DNA from: a virus
DNA: 21,279 nt
IMG/VR virus record: IMGVR_UViG_3300011116_000136
Coordinates: 1-21,279 of that record
Direction: 5' to 3' (one strand)
Below are positions 7,096 to 16,215 of the stretch, piece by piece (position 1 is the stretch's first letter; each line of letters begins with the position of its first letter). The notes under the pieces are model-generated. The model did not search any database, was not told where the DNA came from, and was given only the letters and a program-made list of their open reading frames with translations. The translations under genes and the position numbers were made by a program.

Positions 7096-7929
7096 TTACG
7101 CCAATCCAAAGTCACGAAGGACTTTAAGTGATAGTGAATCGACAGTGGCTCTAGCATTATTTGTCAATTCCCAGCGTGGGTCTTGACGTAATTCTGCTTC
7201 AAATTGCCATATAGGTTTCACTGCTGGTTTACCGTCTGTTCCAATATATTGTAATGCTTTACGAATTGTTGGGTCATTGTATCCAATTGAATCAGAATCA
7301 ATCTCTAGTATATTTGCCATTGATGATTTATATGCAGACGCTAAAGCATCTAGCGTAGTTCCTGAATCAATTTCTCTTGAATATACAGGATATGCACTTG
7401 CTGAATCTCTACGTATTCTAGCCTGTATATCTTGTACTGTATTAGTTCCAGAGAACACACCTTTTGACCATTGGTCTAAAACTGTATTATCGTATGACAT
7501 ACCAAATGAATCAGCATATTCTTTTAAAGACTGTACTGTACCTAGGGTGGTTCCGCCAATAGTACCCTGAGATTTACTTAATGCCTGTAGGTCAATCTGA
7601 GCATCGTCTAAACCTTTATCATATGCATCTTGAATTATAAGATTAAAGGTTGCCTCGTCTAAATTAATACCCTTACCTATTAGACGCTTTCGTTGCTCTA
7701 TCTTAAATGAATCTAATCCCTGTGAATAAACCCCAGGTTGAGAAGCCTTTTGTTGTGCTCTAGTCTTAGATGTAGTATTTAAATTTTTATAATAATTGGT
7801 TTTGTAATACTCTAATTCAGCCTGTGCTAAGTCGCCTGCTACATATAGGTCATATACTCTTTGTAATTCTGGAAATGCTCTAATTAAATCGGCAGTAAGA
7901 CCGTATGCTGTTGTAACTGATTCCGCCAT
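7096..7929 (-). CDS. Virion-associated protein with YGL/FGM repeat domain
   Basis: The protein has 277 residues. An N-terminal helical part contains AYGLTADLIRAFPELQRVYD (8-27). The C-terminal domain (about 140-277) has FGMSYDNTVLDQWSKGVFSG, AYPVYSREIDSGTTLDALAS, DPTIRKALQYIG and WQFEAELRQDPRWELTNNAR. This order of phrases resembles a domain I have seen in large actinophage virion proteins, where it is repeated or fused to a lysozyme-type domain; no such catalytic domain is present here. The stop is two bases before the next ATG, and the start is one base after the preceding TAA. It is likely an internal or ejected protein, function not established. Confidence 0.65.
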   Translation of the reverse strand: MAESVTTAYGLTADLIRAFPELQRVYDLYVAGDLAQAELEYYKTNYYKNLNTTSKTRAQQKASQPGVYSQGLDSFKIEQRKRLIGKGINLDEATFNLIIQDAYDKGLDDAQIDLQALSKSQGTIGGTTLGTVQSLKEYADSFGMSYDNTVLDQWSKGVFSGTNTVQDIQARIRRDSASAYPVYSREIDSGTTLDALASAYKSSMANILEIDSDSIGYNDPTIRKALQYIGTDGKPAVKPIWQFEAELRQDPRWELTNNARATVDSLSLKVLRDFGLA

Positions 7930-7930
7930 A

Positions 7931-8770
7931 TTAACCCTTCAACTTTCCTAAAAAATCACCAAAGGCTAAACTTTGCGCCTCTTGGTAGTCTTGAGGGGAT
8001 TCGGCCTTAACCTTTTCTGTAATCAAAGCCCTTGCTTTTTCTGCTGTATATCCAGGAGTTGTTGTTTGTACAGTTTTACCGCCTACTTGTTTGGTGGTCG
8101 TTACTGTACCTTCATCCATTAATTTCTTAATAGCAGTATAAAACTCTTTAGTTTCTTGTTCTGTTGCTTTTCTTCTAAGGGTATTTTTTAATGTATCATC
8201 AATGAGTTCTTGAATTTGCTCTGGTTGGAATAGATACTTTTGTACGGATACAGACGGTTTACCAACACCCTCACCTTTAGCCCACCAAGAAATGTACTGT
8301 TCAGGTGTAACTTTCCTTTGACCATTGGAGTATGTGTACCAATCTGCCGCACCAGAAACCGCAATATCAAACATTTGTGCCGCCTTTATTGGGTCAGAAG
8401 CAGCATCTCCAAAACCATTCTTCTTGAGAATGTTCATCCAGTTTCTTTCAAACTTAGGGTCTGAATAATATTTTGACTTTAGGTCTGCTTCGCTTTCTGT
8501 ATCGCCATATGTAACATAAGAACCTCCACCAGGTATACTAACTGACTTTGTTCTACCCTTGCCAGTACCAACATATACTTGGCCTGAAACCATTTGAGGT
8601 CCTTCTAATTTATTGTACAAACCAGCAAGCGGAGTATTACCAGTAGCACTAGTTGTTGCGCCACTTTCGATACCATAAAGACGTGAAGCCTCCATGTCAA
8701 TTTGGGTCTGGTTCCACTCTGGATGAAGTCTTTTTACATCTGCACGATGCTGGTCTAATGTTTTAGCCAC
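7931..8770 (-). CDS. Virion-associated protein of unknown function
   Basis: The protein has 279 residues and starts with GTG at 8770-8768, sharing one base with the TAG of the 1542-aa gene. It opens MAKTLDQHRADVKRLHPEWN, followed by QTQIDMEASRLYG. A Gly/Ser-rich linker with a beta pattern (VYVGTGKGRTKSVSIPGGGS) precedes a mainly helical C-terminal half containing WADWYT-like aromatic residues and a charged helix (IQELIDDTLKNTLRRKATEQ). There is no catalytic motif or membrane span. It belongs to the run of large virion proteins between portal and scaffold and may be an internal protein; I do not recognise the family. Confidence 0.65.
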   Translation of the reverse strand: MAKTLDQHRADVKRLHPEWNQTQIDMEASRLYGIESGATTSATGNTPLAGLYNKLEGPQMVSGQVYVGTGKGRTKSVSIPGGGSYVTYGDTESEADLKSKYYSDPKFERNWMNILKKNGFGDAASDPIKAAQMFDIAVSGAADWYTYSNGQRKVTPEQYISWWAKGEGVGKPSVSVQKYLFQPEQIQELIDDTLKNTLRRKATEQETKEFYTAIKKLMDEGTVTTTKQVGGKTVQTTTPGYTAEKARALITEKVKAESPQDYQEAQSLAFGDFLGKLKG

Positions 8771-11700
8771 TATAAGCCTTTCGTAAGGTCATCATTTTCT
8801 AACATACGGGTATATAGTCTATTGAAGTAAATATTACTATCAATCAACTCGCCTATGAATGTATCCCATGCATATCTAATATCAGCATTATCTTCTGCAT
8901 TTATACTCTTCTTGTCCCTATTAGCGAGAATACCCATTACATATTGTCTTCCATCTAGATATTCACGCAAGGCTACAATGTCTGGCCTATCTTTAGTTCT
9001 CTTATCGGTGGTAAGAGTTTTTGCAAACTTAAGAAAGTTAGTTACTTTGCCAGTATCTATCTTGCCTCTAGCCTCTGACCAAGCAGGATTTTTAATACTT
9101 AAATCCCTAATGAACTCTTCTTTAGCCTGTTGTAAAGCCTCAGCACCTCTAGCCCTTAGGCTAGGTAATCCCATATCTATGCGCTTTGCTTCAATTAAAT
9201 CCATACCTTTGTTGTATTCTAACCAACCTTGTTCAGCCTGGGTTTCAGCAACAGCAACATATGGGTCTTGAGATTCACGCATAGTTCTTGTACTGCCTGG
9301 GGCTACAGGGGTTTCAAATTGTTTCCTGTAAACACTAGGAGAGAACTCGCCAGCATTAACTTCTCCTACAATAAACCATCCATAATCTGGTTCTTTAGCA
9401 ATTAAGTCAGATAACTCTTTGCTTCTTTTATCTGCTTCTATTGTTGCAGCGATACCAGTATTATTCTTTGATAAACTTGTAGTAAAAATAAAGTAATCGT
9501 CTCCATACATTTGATAGAATATATCAGTTGCATCAGTAGGATTATCTCTACGTATTCTGTGATACTCGTCTATATAATATTGATATGGTGAACGAGTATT
9601 TGTAGCAAATGGTAGGGTAATTTTAGCGGCAGCCTCTAGAGCCAACACCTTCATTGCTTTACCGTTAATCTCATTTGATGTAGGTTGCGTATCTCTAAGT
9701 CCCATATCATACTTATGGTTTTCTTCCATAGCAATAAGCACTGTAAGTCTTTTGCGAGCAGGGTCATTCTCATCAAATGCTGCAAGTGCTTTTCTTAGTG
9801 CAGGGCTTTGTAGAAATATATCTCTTGCAGTTGTACCTTCTGGACCATAAGGTAGTATTTCTTTTACTAATCTTTGTCTTTCTAGGTCTGGAATTGCCTT
9901 AAGTAATTGAGATGTTCCTATTTGAACGAACCAACCAGCACCTGGATTCCACCAAGAATTACCTTGGAACAACAAATCTAGCGATGCTTTAGGTATAGAT
10001 AATGGTCTATCTATTGTACCCAATGAGCCTCTTTTAACCCATTCTCCTGGTACATTTATATAGGTTTTACCATCACGCTCTTCGGTAATCCCCATGCGGT
10101 CAGGTGAGTTATAAACTATTTGAAGTTTCTGTAAAACTGATGGGTCATTCATATTGATTCGACCCCACTTTTCTAGTACATCTGTAAATGCACCAAAGAA
10201 TGGGAACATATATCGCATAGTGTATGCAGCATCAACACGTTCAGATGTGTCATATAGAGTTCTACGCAACTCTGCTCTTGCCCATTGGCGTGAACTATTC
10301 TCCAGTTTTTGCAAATATGCGGGTGGAATAGTATCGCCAGGATAAGTATCAATTGCATTTCTAACTAATGCATCCATACGACTACGATATAAAGAAACAA
10401 ACATAGGATGTTTGACTAAATATGTTTCTGGAATTTCACCAAACTTCTTATAGAAATGATTAGTAATATAAGAATAAGCCTTAGTTACAGGGTTGGTTCC
10501 ATTGGCGGCGCCAACTTGAGCACCGTTTACATCTGGATATCTACTGTTATCTGTACCAAAAAACTTTTTAATATCATCCGCATCTAAATTTCTGGCAGAT
10601 ACTATATCTATAAGTTCTTTTCTTCGGCTTAAATACTCAGGAAATAAGTTATCAATATTATCCATGTTGGCTTCTACGATAGACCTAGCATCTCGACCAA
10701 GTCCTAAAGCACGGAAAATTTTTCTTCCTTCTTCAGTTTTTGTTAAGAACCGTGTACCCTCTTCAATTAATTCTTCTCTTGGTTTATTCTGTAGAAGTAT
10801 AGAAGTTATCTTAGAACCACGCACTTGACGATTTACAACTCTTAGATATGCCTCAGCCCAGTTTTCATCAGTACCTTTAATGATTACGAAATCACCGTTT
10901 GTCTCAAAAGCATTACTTAATTTAGACTTGGCATTGTATAAATGGTCGTCTACAATTTTACCAGCATTGGCAATAAATCTTTCTTGAACGTAGTTGGCTT
11001 TTGCCATGCTCGCACCAAGAGCATCTTCGTACGTAACACCATCTACTTGTCTTAATCCTAAACCAAACTTATCGACAATCTTTGCTTTGCCTTCTAGCAT
11101 GTCATCGATTTCTTTTATTTGCTGGTCTATTAAATCAGTGTCGTCAACAGAATTTCTAAGTGCATTTAATTGCATTCTATGTGTGGTAAGTTTTACCTCA
11201 TCACTCCAAGAATAAACATCTTCAAGCGACGCCCCTTTAAATCTGGTCTGTATCATTCTGATACCTTTTTCGGTGGAACCAGCCACCATAGCACCAGCAC
11301 CTACAGATGTGATTACTCTACCTACACCCTCGGCAACATTTCGAACAGGATAACCCAGACGAGCAAGTACCTCAAACTTAATTAATGAATCTAAACCATC
11401 TAATAAATCTGTGGCTGCTCTTTTACTGGCAATACCAGCGCGATTTACTTTACCCAGGATACCATATTTGTCCATAACTCTTGCTCTTGAGTGACGGTTT
11501 AATGCAAGATACATGCTATCGATATCTATAACTGGCAGTTGTTTTACCAACTGAGTTTCATTTAATGGTAAAGGGATTACATAATCTATGTCATCTGAAC
11601 CTGTTATTGTTTTTACTTTACCTCCGACTGGTCCACCAGTCTTAGGGTCTATAGCACCAGTATAAGCACGTTCACGAATAAGGTTATGGGTCCTTGCCCT

Positions 11701-13398
11701 AGCGCCTGAGAACAATCTCCAAGCACTATTTACTTCATCAACATTATAACCAAATTGTTTTGCAACGGTATCAAATAATTCTTTTTCAATTTTTTGAAAT
11801 GCTACTGCTCTCGCAGATGCGTCGCCTGCAGAGGTATACAATTCAAACAATTCATTTTTGCGCTGTGCTGAAAATGTAGCCTGAGATAACTTATCCTCTA
11901 GTTTTTTAATATCTGCCTTAACTAATTTAACCTGCTCGGGTTTTAGTTTACCTGTATTTAAGTTATTTCTTAAGTCATTTATCTTTGAAGTGTACTTAGC
12001 CTCTTGTCTTGAGGTTATTCCTCTGACACGGTTCAAAAGATTATCTACGGTTTGAGCAGATTGGTTATCTGTAAAATCAATCCATCCTCTTGGACGCTTA
12101 TACATAAAACCAGTAAGAACTCTTACACCTTTTTGAGCATAGCCATTTTTTATATCTATAAACTTATTCTGGCCAGTTATTCTTGCTGTTGAAATAATGT
12201 TATCAAATTTAGGTACAACATTTGGGTCTAGAATAGATTCAACACTTAGTTTTTTGTGTATGTCTGCCAGTTCAGTCTCTAGAAGTTTTACATTTTCTAA
12301 TGACTTCTCGTAGTCAACACCATTATTCAATAGGTCAAATGTAGCCTGTCCAGTCTCTTTGTCTACACCAGCACCTAAATACTTAGCGCCACTAACCTCA
12401 TCTTGTAAAAGTCCAATTTTTACAGCAACATCATTTGCTTGACTTTGCAATCTAGTTGCAGCACCCATGTCACCCATAGCAGTTTTAATAATATCTGCTT
12501 TGACCTGGTGTCTAATAGCAACATCTTCAATTTTATTTGCGGTAGCCATTACATCGGCAAAGGCCGCAGGGTTGGAAGACTCTCTAATTGCTTTAACTCT
12601 AAACAATTCAGTCTGATTCATGTCGTCAGTTTTAGTAATAAAGTCATTAAAGGTTGCTTTAACCTTCTCTGCCTTACCTCCGACTTTTTGTCCAGTCAGA
12701 ATTGCATCTAAATCTTTAACACCCTTTACCGCAATTTGTGATGCACGGTATGCTTTAACTGCTTTACCAGCAAATATGGTTGGGTCAAGTACAAATCTTG
12801 ATACAACATCTGTACCAAATGATGTAAACCGTCCTAGATTTTGTTCTCTAAATGCTTTTTCTGCTTGTTTTTTATTAAAAATATCAAAATCATTTGCAGC
12901 AAAAAGTACATGGTCTTGCATGAATTTGTCAAAACCTGAAAGTTTTCCAAAACTTACTGTTTTTACTACACCGCTAAACAGTCCTTCAATTTCATCTAGT
13001 GGTCTACCCAAAACTGTACGGACAATTGAACGACCAGCAGAGATATCTCTTGATTTATCCCAGGCTTCTTTTACGTTATCTAAAGAAAAGTCGCCTTGCC
13101 AGATAGGATTATTCTTTTCTGGCAGCGTAAGTCCAAATGATACTGCTTGTGTTGTAAAATTGTATGCCTTTTCAAGACCAGCAAATGCTCTTGACCAGAA
13201 ACCCTTTTGTTCTTCTTGTGGTTTAGCAGTTGGTTTTTTTAAATAGTCATTAAAAGCATTTATAGCATCTGCTCTATCTTTGGCGGGTATAGATTTACCC
13301 ATATCCAATGGAAGAGAACTAGAATTGTAGGTGTTCCAGCCAGCATGATATCTACCGAATTCACCCATAGTGTCAAACGCGGATGGATTTTGGCTCAT
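8770..13398 (-). CDS. Giant (1542 aa) internal virion protein candidate
   Basis: This is by far the largest gene. The 1542-residue product is soluble, rich in Lys, Asp and Asn, mostly helical, with coiled-coil stretches in the first third (for example around TGKLKPEQVKLVKADIKKLE). The second half has an aromatic block near residue 1065 (MRYMFPFFGAFTDVLEKWGR), then NSWWNPGAGWFVQIGTSQLL. I see no clear lysozyme, protease or polymerase motif. A short weakly hydrophobic stretch lies around AGAMVAGS. Length and location (between portal and scaffold, before three other large proteins) match internal or ejection proteins of short-tailed phages; a tape measure is less likely because it lies on the head side of the capsid gene. 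It overlaps the preceding gene as ATGA. Confidence 0.65.
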   Translation of the reverse strand: MSQNPSAFDTMGEFGRYHAGWNTYNSSSLPLDMGKSIPAKDRADAINAFNDYLKKPTAKPQEEQKGFWSRAFAGLEKAYNFTTQAVSFGLTLPEKNNPIWQGDFSLDNVKEAWDKSRDISAGRSIVRTVLGRPLDEIEGLFSGVVKTVSFGKLSGFDKFMQDHVLFAANDFDIFNKKQAEKAFREQNLGRFTSFGTDVVSRFVLDPTIFAGKAVKAYRASQIAVKGVKDLDAILTGQKVGGKAEKVKATFNDFITKTDDMNQTELFRVKAIRESSNPAAFADVMATANKIEDVAIRHQVKADIIKTAMGDMGAATRLQSQANDVAVKIGLLQDEVSGAKYLGAGVDKETGQATFDLLNNGVDYEKSLENVKLLETELADIHKKLSVESILDPNVVPKFDNIISTARITGQNKFIDIKNGYAQKGVRVLTGFMYKRPRGWIDFTDNQSAQTVDNLLNRVRGITSRQEAKYTSKINDLRNNLNTGKLKPEQVKLVKADIKKLEDKLSQATFSAQRKNELFELYTSAGDASARAVAFQKIEKELFDTVAKQFGYNVDEVNSAWRLFSGARARTHNLIRERAYTGAIDPKTGGPVGGKVKTITGSDDIDYVIPLPLNETQLVKQLPVIDIDSMYLALNRHSRARVMDKYGILGKVNRAGIASKRAATDLLDGLDSLIKFEVLARLGYPVRNVAEGVGRVITSVGAGAMVAGSTEKGIRMIQTRFKGASLEDVYSWSDEVKLTTHRMQLNALRNSVDDTDLIDQQIKEIDDMLEGKAKIVDKFGLGLRQVDGVTYEDALGASMAKANYVQERFIANAGKIVDDHLYNAKSKLSNAFETNGDFVIIKGTDENWAEAYLRVVNRQVRGSKITSILLQNKPREELIEEGTRFLTKTEEGRKIFRALGLGRDARSIVEANMDNIDNLFPEYLSRRKELIDIVSARNLDADDIKKFFGTDNSRYPDVNGAQVGAANGTNPVTKAYSYITNHFYKKFGEIPETYLVKHPMFVSLYRSRMDALVRNAIDTYPGDTIPPAYLQKLENSSRQWARAELRRTLYDTSERVDAAYTMRYMFPFFGAFTDVLEKWGRINMNDPSVLQKLQIVYNSPDRMGITEERDGKTYINVPGEWVKRGSLGTIDRPLSIPKASLDLLFQGNSWWNPGAGWFVQIGTSQLLKAIPDLERQRLVKEILPYGPEGTTARDIFLQSPALRKALAAFDENDPARKRLTVLIAMEENHKYDMGLRDTQPTSNEINGKAMKVLALEAAAKITLPFATNTRSPYQYYIDEYHRIRRDNPTDATDIFYQMYGDDYFIFTTSLSKNNTGIAATIEADKRSKELSDLIAKEPDYGWFIVGEVNAGEFSPSVYRKQFETPVAPGSTRTMRESQDPYVAVAETQAEQGWLEYNKGMDLIEAKRIDMGLPSLRARGAEALQQAKEEFIRDLSIKNPAWSEARGKIDTGKVTNFLKFAKTLTTDKRTKDRPDIVALREYLDGRQYVMGILANRDKKSINAEDNADIRYAWDTFIGELIDSNIYFNRLYTRMLENDDLTKGL

Positions 13399-13847
13399 CG
13401 TATATTAGCCCTCAAAACTCTCACATAATTGCGAAACGCTTGTGATGAATTAGGGCTTTGAGCGGCAACCTCCAGTGCTGGTAAATAAGATAATAGTCTC
13501 ATTTTGTCAGTATCTGTATCTGACGTAGATGGTAACTGTAATGCTTCCATTCCTGCTCCTGGGCCACGCATAGCACCATCAGTTACTGGTACATCTGGCT
13601 CTGCGGTTGGTGCAGTAATTGGTAATACTTCTAGTGGTGTTGCTTGATTTGCTATAGGTGCAACAGGATTAGCAGCCATAGGTGCCGCTTGTTGCTGTGC
13701 CATCATAGCCTGTCCTTGGCCGTATGGCATTCCTGAATAATACTTTGCACCTTGTGTACCAGATTGCCCTGCTCCACCAGTTGCAGAAACATTAGCGGGA
13801 TTATTCTGTGGTGCTGTTGGGCGAAACCCTCCACGATTCTCAGCCAT
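13395..13847 (-). CDS. Ala/Pro/Gln-rich virion-operon protein
   Basis: The gene encodes 150 residues. The N-terminal 100 are low complexity (MAENRGGFRPTAPQNNPANV opening; many Gln, Ala, Pro and Gly), probably disordered. The C-terminal 40 residues form a helix-rich tail (DKMRLLSYLPALEVAAQSPN, then FRNYVRVLRANIR). AGGAGG with a four-base spacer precedes the ATG, so it is probably well translated. Proteins with this opening recur in actinophages near the portal gene, from memory. It might be a portal partner, plug or assembly chaperone; none of these is shown by sequence. Confidence 0.65.
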   Translation of the reverse strand: MAENRGGFRPTAPQNNPANVSATGGAGQSGTQGAKYYSGMPYGQGQAMMAQQQAAPMAANPVAPIANQATPLEVLPITAPTAEPDVPVTDGAMRGPGAGMEALQLPSTSDTDTDKMRLLSYLPALEVAAQSPNSSQAFRNYVRVLRANIR

Positions 13848-13855
13848 TGTTCCTC

Positions 13856-14425
13856 CTACTTAGAATATTGTATTTTAGTAATAATTGGACCACTTGAGTA
13901 TATATCCCAATTGGTTGCTATTTCGATTGACTTTCTGATAATCTTCTCTGCTTTATCTGCATCATCAGTGCTGCGTATTCTATAAGCCTCCATAGCACCA
14001 AGGGCAATATCGCTACCAGAACCAGAGTAATAGATACCACGAACATCACGGTCCCAACTGTAATCCTCAAAAATAGGATACAGAACGCCGCGAATTGCAA
14101 TAATAAATTGCGAATCATGTGAAGCATAATCCCCGTCTTCTTTCATATCATAACCTGCATCTATAAATAATTTTCTCATAGATGGTATAAATTTTTTAGT
14201 CATGAATATATCTAGGTCTTCATTTAACTTAGGTCTAGGTGGTTTCCAACCAAATTGTAATAAGTTAGAACCTCTACCTGAACCAGAGCCAGCAATTAAC
14301 ACGCCATTGTTTTCGACAATCTTGTGTGTTGCCATTTCAATAGGACGACCAGAATCATCAGATGAACGTGAATCGCTTCCGATTACACACCATCCATCAC
14401 CTTGTATAGCAGCAAGTGTCGTCAT
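13856..14425 (-). CDS. Proteasome/HslV-type Ntn-hydrolase peptidase
   Basis: The 189-residue protein has the 20S proteasome beta/HslV peptidase fold. Removal of Met1 would expose Thr2 as the N-terminal nucleophile (TTLAAIQGDGWCVIGSDSRS). Further matching residues are Asp18 in GSDSR, Lys35 in HKIVENNGVLIAG, the GSGSD turn at 135-139, and Asp174 with Ser177 in DIYSSGP. These correspond to the T1, D17, K33, S129, D166, S169 set of proteasomes. No propeptide precedes the threonine, so the enzyme would be active after Met removal. It sits between portal and the head genes, the usual place for a prohead protease, with AGGGGGG ahead of its ATG. It may cleave scaffold or head proteins; a cell-directed proteolytic role is the alternative. 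Confidence 0.8.
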   Translation of the reverse strand: MTTLAAIQGDGWCVIGSDSRSSDDSGRPIEMATHKIVENNGVLIAGSGSGRGSNLLQFGWKPPRPKLNEDLDIFMTKKFIPSMRKLFIDAGYDMKEDGDYASHDSQFIIAIRGVLYPIFEDYSWDRDVRGIYYSGSGSDIALGAMEAYRIRSTDDADKAEKIIRKSIEIATNWDIYSSGPIITKIQYSK

Positions 14426-14443
14426 GATGTCCCCCCTTTGCTA

Positions 14444-16207
14444 CTATCGTCTACGAATTGTTCTTACGCTTGCGTTTGCCGCCCCACCTGAAGTTAAACT
14501 AGATAATAAACTTTGTACGTCTGGAACTCCTTGACCTTCTGCTTCCATTGGAGGTAGACCTCCTACTGGCGCAGCGGGAGCAGGGGACGGTTGCTCAACC
14601 ATTGGAGCACCAGCAGGAGGAACTTGTTCTTTAGGCGCAAAGGTTTGCTCTATTGCGTCTTCGATGCTCTGTCCTTTTTGTCGTGACTTAATAACGTTAG
14701 CAATCTTTGTAACAATTTCAGAAGGGTCTTGTCCTTGCGTGGCCATCTGTGGAATGGCTTGGGTGTATGCTTGAAGTGAAGAGATAAGAGCATTACGCAT
14801 ATCTTCAATTTCAATCTTCTCTTGCTCTTGGCTAACATTGACATTAAATGGTAACTCTCTCATCGCCATATCCTTGGAGATTAACTTGCCTCCAAGAGCC
14901 TGTAACATAAATATTAATCCTTGTGCTGGATTTAGACCAGCCAACATACCATAACGAACATCTGCGGAGTAATCTCCCTTGATGTCTTTACTTGGTTTAT
15001 ACTCTAATGCGTAAGGTGAACCAGCGTCTACGCCACGAATTGTTTTTTGAATATCAAATATTGATTCATCAACTTCAAAACAAAGTCCAATTACATCTCT
15101 AAGTGCTGACGCAAATATTGCTTGGGCTGACTTAACTTGAGTATCGAATGCTCCCATGAGAGCCTGGACGCCTTGGCCTGTGACAATAGATGCATTGACG
15201 TTACCTGTTCGTCCTTCTGGATAACGAGCACCAATTCTAAGTTCTTGATTGAGCAGCGTTTGTTCTGTGAACGCACCTTGCGGAATTGTAAGTTCGACTC
15301 TGCGAACTCCTGCTGGAGTGTTCGTTCTGATGACTGAGTCTCCACCAAGTTGTAGTTCCTGGACATCCATCGGAACGACGATAGGAGATTGTACAGATTT
15401 TTCTGCAGCCTCCATAGCAAGCATAGCGAAACGATTGCGGAGCAACTGAATACCAATAACATCATCAAACTGTCCTCGCATCTCACCATCAATAGTAGGA
15501 CGCTTGGCCACTACAACCATCATCTTACCTATTGGATTTTTTGCACGGGATAAAACTAAATTTTCACGGCTAGGTACATAGACCACAGATTGGTCTTTAT
15601 CGTAATAACGTACGATTTCTGTTAGAGTGTTAGTGTCTTGTTTAAAACCTGAACGACCAAGTAGTTGTACTTCATATTCTGGGAATTGAGCAACTAACTC
15701 TCCAAGAGTTAATGAGTATACCTTTGCAAAAGAAATGCATCGTCCATAGCGGTCAAATTCAGGATAAGCCATCCTTGGGTTTTCTACACGTATACGAGGC
15801 ATCTTTGCTTCGTCATCCAATTCAATAATGAATGGGACGAAACCATATGTTACATAGTAATCTGCTCCAGTATACATAGATACCTGAAGGTCAGAGTGAT
15901 TAAAATAATTAGAAGCAATGCGTGTTCTGTTGTCAGCAAAACGACGAGCACGGTCATTGGTTTGAGAAGCACTTGAGCAGTTAACTGCAGGAAGTGGTGC
16001 CATAACCTCAGATAGGTCACGGGCTACAATATCAATAAAGTTTGCTACTACGTTAGCATCTACACCTTCAGGGAAGAAATCTGGATAGACTTCTGATATC
16101 TTACCCTGGCGCACAGATAGTACATCGCCTGCACGAGCATCACGCTCTGATGCACGGTATTTAAGGGAGTCAACCCGTGCTGCAATTTGTTCAATGGTAA
16201 GAGCCAT
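14444..16207 (-). CDS. Portal protein
   Basis: This 587-residue protein forms the dodecameric ring through which DNA enters and leaves the head. It follows the large terminase by 8 bases. The N-terminal domain contains RQGKISEVYPDFFPEGVDAN and NFIDIVARDLSEVMAPLPAV. Then come beta-rich wing segments (YVTYGFVPFIIELDDEAKMP, RVENPRMAYPEFDRYGRCIS), a stem-like helical region around VIGIQLLRNRFAMLAMEAAE, and a C-terminal Gln/Pro/Ala-rich tail from about residue 515. The order terL-portal and this composition fit actinophage portals. The tail (PAPAAPVGGLPPME) may be flexible. AAGGAAA precedes the ATG. No inteins or frameshift seen. Confidence 0.88.
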   Translation of the reverse strand: MALTIEQIAARVDSLKYRASERDARAGDVLSVRQGKISEVYPDFFPEGVDANVVANFIDIVARDLSEVMAPLPAVNCSSASQTNDRARRFADNRTRIASNYFNHSDLQVSMYTGADYYVTYGFVPFIIELDDEAKMPRIRVENPRMAYPEFDRYGRCISFAKVYSLTLGELVAQFPEYEVQLLGRSGFKQDTNTLTEIVRYYDKDQSVVYVPSRENLVLSRAKNPIGKMMVVVAKRPTIDGEMRGQFDDVIGIQLLRNRFAMLAMEAAEKSVQSPIVVPMDVQELQLGGDSVIRTNTPAGVRRVELTIPQGAFTEQTLLNQELRIGARYPEGRTGNVNASIVTGQGVQALMGAFDTQVKSAQAIFASALRDVIGLCFEVDESIFDIQKTIRGVDAGSPYALEYKPSKDIKGDYSADVRYGMLAGLNPAQGLIFMLQALGGKLISKDMAMRELPFNVNVSQEQEKIEIEDMRNALISSLQAYTQAIPQMATQGQDPSEIVTKIANVIKSRQKGQSIEDAIEQTFAPKEQVPPAGAPMVEQPSPAPAAPVGGLPPMEAEGQGVPDVQSLLSSLTSGGAANASVRTIRRR

Positions 16208-16215
16208 TAGTTTCC

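Noticed and set aside
12620-13246. Long plus-strand open frame (208 codons) opposite the giant virion gene
   Set aside because: It lies wholly antisense to a well-packed coding gene, lacks a ribosome-binding site and has no recognisable protein features; it mirrors the codon pattern of the real gene. Other plus-strand frames across 1-18084 were dropped for the same reason.
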